From the NCBI RefSeq assembly GCF_014197435.1, contig NZ_JACIFP010000001.1, positions 2,914,001 through 2,978,000 on the forward strand: a stretch of DNA of 64,000 bases. The letters run 5' to 3'. Numbering within the stretch: the first letter of the stretch is position 1; the number at the start of each line of letters is the position of its first letter. The position numbers and the translations under genes were made by a program. Below, one piece after another: positions 11,251 through 19,847 of this stretch. The notes beneath the pieces are model-generated. The model was not told where the DNA came from, did not search any database, and was given only the letters and a program-made list of their open reading frames with translations. This stretch comes from Gordonia humi. Its GTDB lineage: Bacteria > Actinomycetota > Actinomycetes > Mycobacteriales > Mycobacteriaceae.

Positions 11251-12234
11251 ATGCATGTCTCGCTGACCACCTGGCTGATCACCGGAGCGGTGATCCTGGG
11301 TCTGTTCGTCTTCGACTTCTTCGCTCACGTGCGGACCCCGCACGAGCCGACGCTCCGCGAGTCCGGGTTCTGGTCGGCCGTCTACATCGGGTTCGCCGTG
11401 GTCTTCGGCTGTTTCGTCTGGTGGCAGTGGGGCGGGGTGTACGGCGGCGAGTACTTCGCCGGCTACGTCACCGAGAAGGCGCTGTCGGTCGACAACCTGT
11501 TCGTCTTCGTGGTCATCATGACCAAGTTCGCCGTTCCACGGATCTACCAGCAGAAGGTCCTCCTGCTGGGCATCGTGATGGCGCTGGTGATGCGCGGCGC
11601 GTTCATCGCCGTCGGCGCGGCCGCCATCGACGCCTACAGTTGGGTGTTCTACCTGTTCGGACTGTTCCTGCTGTTCACCGCGGTCAAGCTGCTCCGCGAG
11701 AGCGACGAGCCGGTCGAACACGAGCGCGAGCGTGAGGGCCGGCTCGAGCGACTGGTCAAGAAGATCTTCCGCACCAGCGACGAATACGACGGCGACCGCC
11801 TCGTCACCCGGCGCGGCGGACGACTCATGGTCACCCCGCTGCTGCTGGTGCTGATCGTCATCGGCTTCACCGACGTCCTCTTCGCCCTGGACTCGATCCC
11901 GGCGATCTACGGGCTCACTCAGGAGCCCTACCTGGTGTTCACCGCCAACGCGTTCGCCCTGATGGGGCTTCGCCAGCTGTACTTCCTGCTCGGCGGACTG
12001 CTCGACAAGCTCATCTACCTGTCCTACGGTCTGTCGATCATCCTCGGGTTCATCGGCGTCAAACTGGTGCTCCACGCGCTGCACGAGAACACCCTCGGCT
12101 TCGTCAACGGCGGTGAGTCGGTGCCGGTGCCCGAGATCTCGACGCCGGTGTCGCTGGGTGTCATCGGCGGTGTGCTCGCCGTGACGACCATTGCGAGCCT
12201 GGTGGTGTCCCGGCGACGAGCGGCTCGGACGTAA
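11251..12234 (+). CDS. TerC/Alx family integral membrane protein, probable manganese exporter
   Basis: This is a 327-residue membrane protein of the TerC family with about nine hydrophobic segments. Paired acidic motifs in membranes are typical of the family: 'YVTEKALSVDNLFVF' near residue 80 and 'GFTDVLFALDSIPA' near residue 205. A charged cytoplasmic loop (about 150-185) separates the halves. Family members export Mn2+ during or after membrane translocation of metalloproteins. The ATG at 11251 follows GGAGG at about 11239-11243. An upstream in-frame start would place coding sequence inside the riboswitch. The riboswitch suggests induction by Mn2+. Confidence 0.88.
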   Translation: MHVSLTTWLITGAVILGLFVFDFFAHVRTPHEPTLRESGFWSAVYIGFAVVFGCFVWWQWGGVYGGEYFAGYVTEKALSVDNLFVFVVIMTKFAVPRIYQQKVLLLGIVMALVMRGAFIAVGAAAIDAYSWVFYLFGLFLLFTAVKLLRESDEPVEHEREREGRLERLVKKIFRTSDEYDGDRLVTRRGGRLMVTPLLLVLIVIGFTDVLFALDSIPAIYGLTQEPYLVFTANAFALMGLRQLYFLLGGLLDKLIYLSYGLSIILGFIGVKLVLHALHENTLGFVNGGESVPVPEISTPVSLGVIGGVLAVTTIASLVVSRRRAART

Positions 12235-12253
12235 CCGGGCCGGAGGGCGGCTC

Positions 12254-12532
12254 TCAGAAGGGGCCGAACACCTGCGTCCACTCGCGGACGGTCGTCGCGG
12301 CGATCGCGCCGACGGACGCGAACGGGTCGTCGGCCAGGAGCCGGCGCGCCTGCGCCTCGTCGTCGGCGACGATCATCAGGCCCGCACCGGAGCCGTCGGC
12401 GAACGGTCCGACGTACAGCAGCGACCCGGCCTCGTGCAGCCCGCCCAGGTACTCGCGGTGCGCGGGCCGGTGCTCGTCGCGGATCGCGGCGGCTTCGGGG
12501 GCGTAGGTGTATTCGACGTGGAAGATCGTCAT
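12254..12532 (-). CDS. YciI family protein
   Basis: This is a 92-residue single-domain protein of the YciI-like (ferredoxin-fold dimer) family. Conserved features are 'HRPAHREYL' with the family histidine, 'GPFADGSGAGLMIV' and 'ADDPF'. The function is uncertain: some relatives act as dehydrochlorinases or muconolactone isomerase-like enzymes, others have no known activity. It converges with terC and lies 17 bases downstream of argA on the same strand, so both may be on one mRNA. Confidence 0.82.
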   Translation of the reverse strand: MTIFHVEYTYAPEAAAIRDEHRPAHREYLGGLHEAGSLLYVGPFADGSGAGLMIVADDEAQARRLLADDPFASVGAIAATTVREWTQVFGPF

Positions 12533-12549
12533 CACGGGATCCAATCGGG

Positions 12550-13083
12550 TCAGAGGTGGGCGAGCATGCGCGTGTTGCCGAGCGTGTTCGGTTTGACGAA
12601 GCTCAGATCGAGGAACTCGGCGACACCGGTGTCGTAGGAGCGTGTCATCTCCTCGTACACCTCCTTCGTCACGGGTGTGCCGTCGATCTCGACGAAACCG
12701 TGGCGCGAGAAGAACGTCGTCTCGAAAGTGAGGACGAAGACGCGCTCCAATTCGAGGTCGCGGGCCACGTCCAGGAGTCGGCCCACCACTTTGTGGCCGA
12801 TGCCGCGGCCGGAGTACGACTTGTCGACCGCCACCGTGCGCACCTCGCCGAGGTCGGCCCACAGCACGTGGAGCGCGCCGCATCCGACGACCAGCCCGTC
12901 GAGGTCGGCCACCCAGAACTCGGGGACCGCCTCGTACAGGGTCACCAGGTTCTTCTCCAGGAGGATCCTGCCCGCGTAGACGTCGATCAGCGCCTTGATC
13001 CGGGGCACGTCGCTCGTCCTGGCTCGCCGCACCACGATCTCCGACGAGTGGTCGGGGCGGTTGGCGACGGGGGCGTCTGACAT
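12550..13083 (-). CDS. argA: amino-acid N-acetyltransferase (short ArgA type)
   Basis: This 177-residue GNAT protein corresponds to the stand-alone actinobacterial N-acetylglutamate synthase (Rv2747 type), which makes the first arginine-pathway intermediate. Acetyl-CoA binding is seen in 'RTVAVDKSYSGRGIGHKVV'. 'LEKNLVTLYEAVPEFWVAD' is characteristic of this group. The ATG at 13083 is preferred over TTG codons 6 and 12 bases upstream. The usual amino-acid-kinase half of classical ArgA is absent, as expected for this type. It is divergent from pgsA. Confidence 0.85.
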   Translation of the reverse strand: MSDAPVANRPDHSSEIVVRRARTSDVPRIKALIDVYAGRILLEKNLVTLYEAVPEFWVADLDGLVVGCGALHVLWADLGEVRTVAVDKSYSGRGIGHKVVGRLLDVARDLELERVFVLTFETTFFSRHGFVEIDGTPVTKEVYEEMTRSYDTGVAEFLDLSFVKPNTLGNTRMLAHL

Positions 13084-13146
13084 AGGAGACAACAATAGTC
13101 GCCGACCCGGGGACTCCCCGCAGCGGTCGCCGAGAACAGCGGCCGA

Positions 13147-13152
13147 TAGTCT
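13147..13152 (+). promoter_or_regulatory. -10 box (TAGTCT) for a leaderless pgsA mRNA
   Basis: TAGTCT ends 7 bases before the GTG at 13160. A second GTG at 13154 lies only 1 base from the box, so the box spacing selects 13160 as the start. Confidence 0.45.
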
Positions 13153-13159
13153 GGTGAGC

Positions 13160-13777
13160 GTGACTGAACCCGAACAGCGCGCAGTGGCCGATCAGTCGGC
13201 GCCGCCGGTGGTCAACCTGGCGAATGCACTGACGCTGTTCCGCATCGTGCTGGTCCCGGTGTTCGTGGTCGCCCTGTTCGTCGACAACGGACATTCGGAC
13301 CTGTGGCGGGTGATCGCCTTCGTGATCTTCGCCGTCGCCGCGATCACCGATCAGATCGACGGTCGGATCGCGCGCAGTTGGAATCTGGTGACCGACTTCG
13401 GGAAAATGGCCGATCCGATCGCGGACAAGGCGTTGATCGGCGCCGCGCTGCTGGGACTGTCGATACTGGGCGACCTGCCGTGGTGGGTCACCGTGGTGAT
13501 CCTGCTCCGCGAGATCGGTGTGACGCTCCTGCGGTTCTGGGTGATCCGACACGGGGTGATCCCGGCCAGTCGCGGGGGAAAGCTCAAGACCCTGCTCCAG
13601 TGCGTGGGAATCGGATTGTTCGTCCTTCCGTTGCACGGAGTGCTGCACACGGTCGGCTGGGTGTTCATGATCGCGGCGGTCGTCGCGACCGTGATCACGG
13701 GCCTGGACTACGTGTGGCAGGCGATCGCGCTGCGACGCTCGGCCCATGCAGCGGCGACGGATGCGAAATTCCGCTAG
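13160..13777 (+). CDS. pgsA: CDP-alcohol phosphatidyltransferase (PgsA family)
   Basis: This is a 205-residue membrane enzyme of the CDP-alcohol phosphatidyltransferase family, most similar to phosphatidylglycerophosphate synthase, which joins CDP-diacylglycerol and glycerol-3-phosphate. The signature DGX2ARX8GX3DX3D is intact from 'DGRIARSW' to 'DPIAD' (about residues 71-95). At least four hydrophobic segments follow. The start is GTG 13160 (alternative GTG 13154). The position before clgR matches pgsA3 in M. tuberculosis, so its alcohol substrate might differ from that of the housekeeping enzyme. Confidence 0.88.
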   Translation: MTEPEQRAVADQSAPPVVNLANALTLFRIVLVPVFVVALFVDNGHSDLWRVIAFVIFAVAAITDQIDGRIARSWNLVTDFGKMADPIADKALIGAALLGLSILGDLPWWVTVVILLREIGVTLLRFWVIRHGVIPASRGGKLKTLLQCVGIGLFVLPLHGVLHTVGWVFMIAAVVATVITGLDYVWQAIALRRSAHAAATDAKFR

Positions 13778-13835
13778 TGTCGTCGGCACAGATATGAGTA
13801 GAACCATCGGCGACCCGAACGCGGGAGGAACACAC

Positions 13836-14153
13836 GTGACACTTCTGTTGCGCGAGGCTATCGGCGACCAGCTGCGGCGGGTCCGGACCGACCAGGGTCG
13901 GACGCTGCGCGAGGTGTCGACGGACGCGCGAGTGAGCCTGGGATACCTGTCCGAGGTGGAGCGCGGCCAGAAGGAGGCGTCGAGCGAACTGCTCGCGTCG
14001 ATCTGCGTGGCCCTCGAAGTGGAGATCGCCGACGTGCTGCGCGACGTCGCCGGTGCGATGTCGCCGGTCGGCGTCGTCGCGCCGACCGACGCGGTGGTCG
14101 AAGTGATCGCTCCCCAGGGAGAGCAGCAGACCGCGGCCCTGGCCGCGGCCTGA
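13836..14153 (+). CDS. clgR: XRE-family stress regulator ClgR
   Basis: ClgR is the Clp-protease and envelope-stress activator of actinobacteria. The 105-residue protein has one helix-turn-helix with the near-invariant block '[24 protein letters not shown]'. The tail is Ala-rich, and ClgR proteins are typically proteolysed through such tails. I chose GTG 13836 because GGGAGG (13823-13828) precedes it by 7 bases and because the protein then begins like other ClgR proteins. An ATG at 13794 would add 14 residues. It sits directly upstream of pspA, as in mycobacteria, where ClgR activates its own operon. Confidence 0.88.
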   Translation: MTLLLREAIGDQLRRVRTDQGRTLREVSTDARVSLGYLSEVERGQKEASSELLASICVALEVEIADVLRDVAGAMSPVGVVAPTDAVVEVIAPQGEQQTAALAAA

Positions 14154-14208
14154 TCGTCCGCGCACGGCCGGTGAGCTTTCGAATACGAGAAAATTTGAGG
14201 AAACAGGC

Positions 14209-15009
14209 ATGGCGAACCCCTTTGTGAAGGCATGGCGCTACTTGATGGCGCTCGGCAATCAGAAGATCGACGAGCACGCCGATCCCAAGGTCCAGATCCA
14301 GCAGGCCATCGAGGAGTCGCAGCGCCAGCACCAGGCGCTGTCCCAGCAGGCGGCCGCGGTGATCGGCAATCAGCGTCAGCTGGAGATGCGACTCAACCGC
14401 CAGCTCGAGGAGATCGAGAAGCTGCAGGGCAACACCCGCCAGGCGCTCTCGTTGGCCGACCAGGCCTCGGCCGCGGGTGACACCGCCAAGGCCACCGAGT
14501 ACACCAACGCCGCCGAGGCGTTCGCCGCGCAGCTGGTCACCGCCGAACAGAACGTCGAAGACCTCAAGGTGCTGCACGATCAGTCGCTGACCGCCGCGGC
14601 GCAGGCGAAACAGGCCGTCGAACGCAATGCGATGGCGTTGCAGCAGAAGCTGTCCGAGCGCTCCAAACTCCTCAGCCAGCTCGAGCAGGCCAAGATGCAG
14701 GAGCAGGTCAGCGCCTCGCTCAACAGCATGAGCGAGCTCGCGGCGCCCGGCAACACGCCGAACCTGGATCAGGTCCGCGACAAGATCGAACGACGCTACG
14801 CCACCGCGCTCGGCTCGGCCGAACTCGCCAAGGGGTCGGTGGCCGGCCGCATGGCCGAGGTCGAGGCCGCGGGCGTCCAGATGGCCGGTCACGCGCGCCT
14901 CGAGCAGATCCGCGCCAGCATGGGCTCGCTGCCCGCGGGCGGCCAGGCCGCGCCGGGACAGGCGGCGGCCGGTCAGACGACACCGGCGGTCGACACGGAG
15001 AAGCACTGA
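14209..15009 (+). CDS. pspA: PspA/IM30 family phage-shock protein (35 kDa antigen)
   Basis: This is a 266-residue coiled-coil membrane-maintenance protein of the ESCRT-III-like PspA family. The N-terminal amphipathic helix '[17 protein letters not shown]' is followed by long Gln/Ala/Glu-rich helices (about 25-205). The C-terminus is Gly/Ala/Gln-rich and disordered. The actinobacterial form is induced by envelope stress through clgR just upstream. Mycobacterial operons continue with the membrane anchor gene pspM. Here the next gene is a glycosyltransferase whose putative CTG start overlaps the pspA stop codon. Confidence 0.92.
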   Translation: MANPFVKAWRYLMALGNQKIDEHADPKVQIQQAIEESQRQHQALSQQAAAVIGNQRQLEMRLNRQLEEIEKLQGNTRQALSLADQASAAGDTAKATEYTNAAEAFAAQLVTAEQNVEDLKVLHDQSLTAAAQAKQAVERNAMALQQKLSERSKLLSQLEQAKMQEQVSASLNSMSELAAPGNTPNLDQVRDKIERRYATALGSAELAKGSVAGRMAEVEAAGVQMAGHARLEQIRASMGSLPAGGQAAPGQAAAGQTTPAVDTEKH

Positions 15010-16187
15010 CGGTCGTCGCCGTCGTGGCCGGCTCGGATGCCGGCCACGCGTTCGCCGCGCTGGGGCTCGCGGAGAGATTCGCTCGGTCGGGCGACGAGGT
15101 GATCGTCTACACCGGCGTGCGCTGGCTCGACCAGCGTGTACCGGCCGGCGTCACGGTCCGGGAGCTGCCCGGTCTGGCGGCGTTGCCGGAGGACGACGAT
15201 GACGATGCGGGCGCCAAACTCACCGGGCGCGCCGCACGGATGGCCACGGCGCTCGAACCCGAGCTGGCATCGGCCGGTGTGGACCTGGTGGTCAGCGACA
15301 CGATCACCCGGGCGGGCGGCTGGGCGGCCGAGCTGCTGGGCGTCCCGTGGATCGAGCTGTCGCCGCATCCGCTCTACGACCAGTCCCGCGGACTTCCGCC
15401 GATCGGCGCCGGCCTGGCGGCCGGAACGGGCGTCGGCGGTCGGCTGCGCGATGCGGTGCTCCGTGCGATGAGCGCCCGGGCCAGGGCGGCGGGCCGTCGT
15501 GCGACGGCGTCCGCCCGCCGCGGCATCTCCCTGCCGCCCGAGCCGGCGCCCGCGGCTCGTTTCGTCGCCACCCTGCCCGGCCTGGAGGAACCGCGACCGG
15601 ACTGGCCCGCCCGCACCCACCTGATCGGACCGCTCGCACACGAGCCGACGACGGAGCTCTTTCCACGGCCGGTCGGCGACGGTCCGATCGTGCTGATCGC
15701 GCCGTCGACGGCGAGGTCGGGGGAGGCCGACCTCGGGCGTGCCGCACTCGCCGCACTCGCCGAACTCTCGGCGACGCGGCCGATCCGTGCCGTGTACTCG
15801 GCGTTGACACCCCCGCCGGACGACGTCGCCGCCCTGGCCGCGCTCGTCGCCGGAACCGCCCGACAGGACGAGATCCTCTCCGAGACGGCCGTCGTGATCT
15901 GCGGGGCGGGGCACGGCATGCTGGCCAAGACACTGGTCGCCGGAGTCCCGATCGTCACCGTCCCGGGCGGCGGAGACCAGTGGGAGCTGGCCAATCGGGT
16001 GCGGCGCGCCGGCTGCGGCGTGATCGTACGACCGGCGGATCCGACCGCGATCGCCGCGGCCGTCGCACGCGTCCTCGACGACGACTCGTACGCGTCCGCG
16101 GCCCGCCGGATCGGCGCCACCGCCGCGACGGCCGCCGACCCGGTACGCCTGGCCCATCGACTGCTCGAAAGGAGCACGCACCCGTGA
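15006..16187 (+). CDS. UGT-like glycosyltransferase (Rv2739c type), probable CTG start
   Basis: This 393-residue GT-B-fold glycosyltransferase resembles the macrolide/UGT (GT1 or GT28-like) group. The C-terminal nucleotide-sugar motif is '[23 protein letters not shown]', preceded by '[19 protein letters not shown]'. The first beta strand, '[15 protein letters not shown]', needs codons upstream of the first canonical start (GTG 15024). A CTG at 15006 overlaps the pspA stop as CTGA, with GGAG at 14997-15000 five bases upstream. It would give '[11 protein letters not shown]', a normal family N-terminus. I therefore use CTG; with GTG the protein loses six residues of the strand. The substrate is unknown. 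Confidence 0.75.
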   Translation: MTVVAVVAGSDAGHAFAALGLAERFARSGDEVIVYTGVRWLDQRVPAGVTVRELPGLAALPEDDDDDAGAKLTGRAARMATALEPELASAGVDLVVSDTITRAGGWAAELLGVPWIELSPHPLYDQSRGLPPIGAGLAAGTGVGGRLRDAVLRAMSARARAAGRRATASARRGISLPPEPAPAARFVATLPGLEEPRPDWPARTHLIGPLAHEPTTELFPRPVGDGPIVLIAPSTARSGEADLGRAALAALAELSATRPIRAVYSALTPPPDDVAALAALVAGTARQDEILSETAVVICGAGHGMLAKTLVAGVPIVTVPGGGDQWELANRVRRAGCGVIVRPADPTAIAAAVARVLDDDSYASAARRIGATAATAADPVRLAHRLLERSTHP

Positions 16188-16378
16188 GACTGACCGAGTT
16201 CGCCGAACTCACCGACCTCGAGTTCGGGCGACGCCGCGCCGACGCGATGCTCAACGATCACGTCCTCGTCGAGCTCGGCGGGCGCACCGGAGCCCAGGCC
16301 ATCGAGGACGGGGTGGATCCGCGCGAGGTGTGGCGCGCCCTGTGCAGAGAGTTCGACGTCCCGCCCGAACGCTGGTGA
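16184..16378 (+). CDS. DUF3046 protein
   Basis: This is a 64-residue conserved actinobacterial protein of the DUF3046 family, with 'LTEFAELTDLEFG', 'RADAMLNDHVL' and the terminal 'WRALCREFDVPPERW'. Its GTG overlaps the stop codon of the glycosyltransferase gene (GTGA) and is preceded by AAAGGAG, so it is translationally coupled. It lies immediately before recA, as in mycobacteria. Function unknown. Confidence 0.85.
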   Translation: MRLTEFAELTDLEFGRRRADAMLNDHVLVELGGRTGAQAIEDGVDPREVWRALCREFDVPPERW

Positions 16379-16681
16379 GAACGCCCGGGCAGAGCCTTCC
16401 CCTCGGGTTCCGCGACGCGATGTCCGGGCGTGTCGCTTGCTCTCGAACATCTGTTCGCTAGACTGTAGTGGAACCGGAGAGCCGTCCGTCGCGTCCGACC
16501 TAGTATGAGCACACAGCAGAACACTCGGAGCACCAGCGCGACGGCAGCCCTTCGGAGCGGCACGACGAAATTGTCAGAGGTCGACTCTACGGTGATCACA
16601 TCGCCACAAGAGAGCGAACCGACCCCGGACGTTCCACCCGCAGCGACAACGGACCAGTCCGACCAGAACGAGGAGACCACA
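16379..16681 (+). other. recA leader and promoter region
   Basis: This gap of 303 bases has no convincing gene. It holds the SOS box (16443-16458), a TAGACT -10 candidate at 16459-16464 directly after it, and a long untranslated leader. An in-frame ATG at 16505 would fuse 59 extra residues to RecA, but that stretch has many A/T third positions, unlike neighbouring coding DNA. RecA's own start has a good ribosome site (AGGAG at 16671-16675). Confidence 0.6.
16443..16458. promoter_or_regulatory. SOS box (LexA operator) of recA
   Basis: TCGAAC-ATCT-GTTCGC matches the actinobacterial LexA consensus TCGAAC-N4-GTTCGA at 11 of 12 fixed positions. It abuts the probable -10 box of recA. The lexA gene is present in this window at 36441-37112. 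Confidence 0.85.
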
Positions 16682-17722
16682 ATGGCACCCGTCACCGACC
16701 GTCAGAAGGCGCTCGACATCGCCCTCGAGCAGATCGACAAGAACTTCGGCAAGGGCTCGGTCATGCGCCTGGGCGAAGACACGCGGCCCCCGATGGAGGT
16801 CATCCCGACCGGTTCGGTCGCTCTCGACATCGCCCTCGGCATCGGCGGACTGCCCCGCGGCCGCATCGTCGAGGTGTACGGTCCGGAGTCGTCGGGTAAG
16901 ACGACCGTCGCGCTCCACGCTGTGGCCAATGCGCAGGCTCAGGGCGGTATCGCGGCGTTCATCGACGCCGAGCACGCACTCGACCCGGATTACGCCGCCA
17001 AGCTCGGCGTCGACGTCGACGCGCTTCTGGTGTCCCAGCCCGACACCGGCGAGCAGGCCCTCGAGATCGCCGACATGCTGATCCGTTCGGGTGCGCTGGA
17101 CATCCTGGTGATCGACTCGGTGGCCGCGCTGGTGCCCAAGGCCGAGATCGAAGGCGAGATGGGCGACAGCCACGTCGGTCTGCAGGCACGTCTGATGAGT
17201 CAGGCGCTCCGGAAGATGACCTCCGGTCTGAACAACTCGAACACCACCGCGATCTTCATCAACCAGCTGCGTGAGAAGATCGGCGTCATGTTCGGATCGC
17301 CGGAGACGACGACCGGCGGTAAGGCACTCAAGTTCTACTCGTCGGTGCGCCTGGACGTCCGTCGTATCGAGACGCTCAAGGACGGCACCGACGCGGTGGG
17401 CAACCGCACGCGTGTGAAGGTCGTCAAGAACAAGGTCGCACCGCCGTTCAAGCAGGCCGAGTTCGACATCCTCTACGGTCACGGCATCAGCCGCGAGGGG
17501 TCGCTGATCGACCTCGGTGTGGCCGAGGGCTTCATCCGCAAGTCCGGATCGTGGTTCACCTACGAGGGTGACCAGCTCGGTCAGGGCAAGGAGAAGGCTC
17601 GGACCTTCCTGATGGAGAACCCCGACGTCGCCAACGAGATCGAGGGCAAGATCAAGGACAAGCTCGGCATCGGTCGTCGCGACGTGCCCGAAGACGTCGC
17701 CCCCGAACCCGTCGATTTCTAG
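16682..17722 (+). CDS. recA: recombinase RecA
   Basis: RecA is the strand-exchange ATPase and the co-protease for LexA. The 346-residue length is normal. Walker A 'GPESSGKT' has Lys73. Also present are '[15 protein letters not shown]', '[23 protein letters not shown]'-type L1 sequences and '[22 protein letters not shown]' (L2). There is no intein, unlike M. tuberculosis RecA. The ATG at 16682 has AGGAG seven bases upstream. Transcription should be LexA-controlled through the box at 16443. recX follows after 5 bases. Confidence 0.97.
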   Translation: MAPVTDRQKALDIALEQIDKNFGKGSVMRLGEDTRPPMEVIPTGSVALDIALGIGGLPRGRIVEVYGPESSGKTTVALHAVANAQAQGGIAAFIDAEHALDPDYAAKLGVDVDALLVSQPDTGEQALEIADMLIRSGALDILVIDSVAALVPKAEIEGEMGDSHVGLQARLMSQALRKMTSGLNNSNTTAIFINQLREKIGVMFGSPETTTGGKALKFYSSVRLDVRRIETLKDGTDAVGNRTRVKVVKNKVAPPFKQAEFDILYGHGISREGSLIDLGVAEGFIRKSGSWFTYEGDQLGQGKEKARTFLMENPDVANEIEGKIKDKLGIGRRDVPEDVAPEPVDF

Positions 17723-17727
17723 TCGTG

Positions 17728-18255
17728 ATGAGGAAGGCCGCAGACACCGCTGACGGATCTGGGCCGGATCGCTCGGGCCCGTCCGCCTGGGACGCCGCAC
17801 TGCGGCTCCTCGGCGCGCGGGCCCGCAGTCGTCAGGAGATGCAGGATCGTCTCGTCGCTCGGGGATTCACCGCCGACGAGGTGTCGGCGACGATGACCCG
17901 ACTCGACGAATGGAAGCTCCTCGACGACGAGGAGTTCGCCCACGAGTGGGTGCGGTCCCGGCATGCGAACTCCGGTCGCGGGCGGCACGCGCTGCGACGC
18001 GAACTGCGCACCAAGGGGATCGCCGACGACATCGTCGCCGACGCCCTGGAGACGATTGACCCCGAGGACGAACGCCAGAACGCCTACGCGCTGGCCGAGA
18101 AGAAGCTGACCTTCGACGCCGACGAACTCGCCGACCGAGCGCTCCGCGCCAAGGCGTATCGACGGCTCTCCGGCGCGCTCGGCCGCCGCGGCTACCCGCC
18201 CGATGTCATCACCGCGGTCGTCAAGGACGTCATCGCGGCTCGTCGGAACGGCTAG
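17728..18255 (+). CDS. recX: regulatory protein RecX
   Basis: RecX caps and inhibits RecA filaments. The 175-residue protein has the RecX three-helix repeats: 'ALRLLGARARSRQEMQDRLVARGF' (repeat 1), 'LDDEEFAHEWVRSR' (repeat 2) and 'KAYRRLSGALGRRGYPPDVI' (repeat 3). The start is ATG 17728, immediately preceded by a GTG at 17725. It follows recA by 5 bases, so it shares the SOS-controlled mRNA. Confidence 0.92.
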   Translation: MRKAADTADGSGPDRSGPSAWDAALRLLGARARSRQEMQDRLVARGFTADEVSATMTRLDEWKLLDDEEFAHEWVRSRHANSGRGRHALRRELRTKGIADDIVADALETIDPEDERQNAYALAEKKLTFDADELADRALRAKAYRRLSGALGRRGYPPDVITAVVKDVIAARRNG

Positions 18256-18266
18256 CGCGGCGGAAC

Positions 18267-18282
18267 GGCCCGCGGCCGGGCC
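18267..18282. terminator. short GC-rich hairpin between convergent recX and gluD
   Basis: GGCCCG (18267-18272) and CGGGCC (18277-18282) form a 6-bp stem between the convergent recX and gluD genes. There is no T-run, so terminator function is uncertain. Confidence 0.3.
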
Positions 18283-18297
18283 CGCGCCTCCTCCGGC

Positions 18298-19167
18298 CTA
18301 GTCCACCGCGGCGAGATCGACCGCCGCGGTGGCCGCCGACTTGGCGCGCCTGCCCTCCCGGAGACGTCGCTCCAAGCGGTTGGCCAGGGACGTGAGGGCG
18401 AAGTTGACGATGATCATGATGATCGCGGTCACGACGAGCGCGGGCAGGTAGTTGCCGAAGTACGACGCGGTCTTGATACCCGACCGGACCACTTCGATGT
18501 AGCCGATGGCGTAGCCGAGCGCGCTGTCCTTGAGCGCGATCACCATCTGCGAGACCAGGGCGGGAAGCATCGCCGTGACGGCCTGGGGCAGCAGCACCAT
18601 GCGCATCATCTGCGACTTGCGCATACCGATCGACTTGGCCGCTTCGCTCTGCCCGTTCGGCAGTGAGGCGATGCCCGCGCGGAGGATCTCCGCGATCACC
18701 GAACCGTTGTAGAACGTCAGCCCGAACACGACGGCGGCGAACGCCAACTGTGACGACGGCACGATCGCGTACTCGGCGAAGAAGTAGTACGCGAAGTAGA
18801 TCAGGATCAGCACCGGGATGGCGCGGAATATCTCCACCAGTGCACCGGAGATCCCACGCACCCAGCGATGCTCGGAGAGTAGGCCGACGCCGAGGACGGC
18901 GCCGACGATCAGCGCCAGCACGATCGACGCGGCGGCGGCCTTGAGCGTTCCCCAGAGGCCGGGCAGGATCCAGGTGGTCCAGGTGCCGCCTTCGGTGACG
19001 AACGGACTCCACTTCTCGGAGGTGAACTGTCCGTTGTCGTTGAGGATCCAGATCACGTACGCGAGCGCGGCGATCACGATCGCACCGAAGACGACGGTGA
19101 TGATCGCGTTGCGCCGCCGGGCCTTCGGTCCGGGCGCGTCGTAGAGGACTGTCGCCTGCTGTGTCAT
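18298..19167 (-). CDS. gluD: glutamate ABC transporter permease GluD
   Basis: This is a 289-residue inner-membrane permease of the amino-acid (His/Glu/Gln/Arg) ABC family. There are about five to six hydrophobic segments. The ATPase-coupling EAA loop is '[27 protein letters not shown]'. The C-terminal tail is basic. It is the last gene of gluABCD; its ATG (19167) overlaps the gluC stop as ATGA. The start at 19167 (MTQQAT) is preferred to an upstream codon at 19182 because of this overlap. Confidence 0.9.
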   Translation of the reverse strand: MTQQATVLYDAPGPKARRRNAIITVVFGAIVIAALAYVIWILNDNGQFTSEKWSPFVTEGGTWTTWILPGLWGTLKAAAASIVLALIVGAVLGVGLLSEHRWVRGISGALVEIFRAIPVLILIYFAYYFFAEYAIVPSSQLAFAAVVFGLTFYNGSVIAEILRAGIASLPNGQSEAAKSIGMRKSQMMRMVLLPQAVTAMLPALVSQMVIALKDSALGYAIGYIEVVRSGIKTASYFGNYLPALVVTAIIMIIVNFALTSLANRLERRLREGRRAKSAATAAVDLAAVD

Positions 19168-19847
19168 CGTCGGACCACCCAACGCTTGGACGCCCAGCCG
19201 AAGAGTGCGCCTTCGGCGAGCGTGATGATCATGAAACCGACGGCGATGATCGCGAAGATCGCCAGGATCTGGCTGCCGTGGCTCTCCAACTCGGTCTTCA
19301 TCAGCAACGACGCCTCGGCGACGCCGATGATCGAGGCGATCGTCGTGTTCTTCGTGAGGGCGATCAGCACCGAGCCCATCGGGGCGATCACCGCGCGCAT
19401 CGCCTGGGGGAGCACCACCAGTCCGAGCACTTGTGGGAACGACATGCCGATCGACCGTGCGGCCTCGGCCTGCCCGACGGGGACCGTGTTGATGCCCGAG
19501 CGCAGCGTCTCACAGACGAACGTCGCCGTGTAGAGGATGAACGCGAGCACGGCCAGCCGGAAGTTGTTGGTCTGGATGAACGACGAGTTCTCCGCGGCCA
19601 ACGCCAGTCCGAGGTTCTGGTAGAGGCCGACCGAGCAGAACAGCACGATCAGCGTGAGGGGCGTGTTGCGGACGATGTTCACGTAGACGGTCGCGAATCC
19701 ACGCATCACCGGTACCGGCGACACCTTCATGGCGGCCAGGACCGTGCCCCAGATCAGGGCTCCGATCGCCGAATAGATCGTGAGCTTGATGGTCACCCAG
19801 AACGCGGGCCACAGCTGTGGGCCCATCGAGTCCCAGAGTTCACTCAT
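19164..19847 (-). CDS. gluC: glutamate ABC transporter permease GluC
   Basis: This 227-residue permease is the partner of GluD. It has five hydrophobic segments and the EAA loop '[27 protein letters not shown]'. '[14 protein letters not shown]' is typical of polar amino-acid permeases. The ATG at 19847 overlaps the gluB stop codon (ATGA), and its own stop overlaps gluD, so the three are tightly coupled. Confidence 0.9.
   Translation of the reverse strand: MSELWDSMGPQLWPAFWVTIKLTIYSAIGALIWGTVLAAMKVSPVPVMRGFATVYVNIVRNTPLTLIVLFCSVGLYQNLGLALAAENSSFIQTNNFRLAVLAFILYTATFVCETLRSGINTVPVGQAEAARSIGMSFPQVLGLVVLPQAMRAVIAPMGSVLIALTKNTTIASIIGVAEASLLMKTELESHGSQILAIFAIIAVGFMIITLAEGALFGWASKRWVVRR

Noticed and set aside
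16505..16681. N-terminal extension of RecA from ATG 16505
   Set aside because: Weak third-position GC bias and an excellent ribosome site at the standard RecA start; kept only as a low-interest observation.
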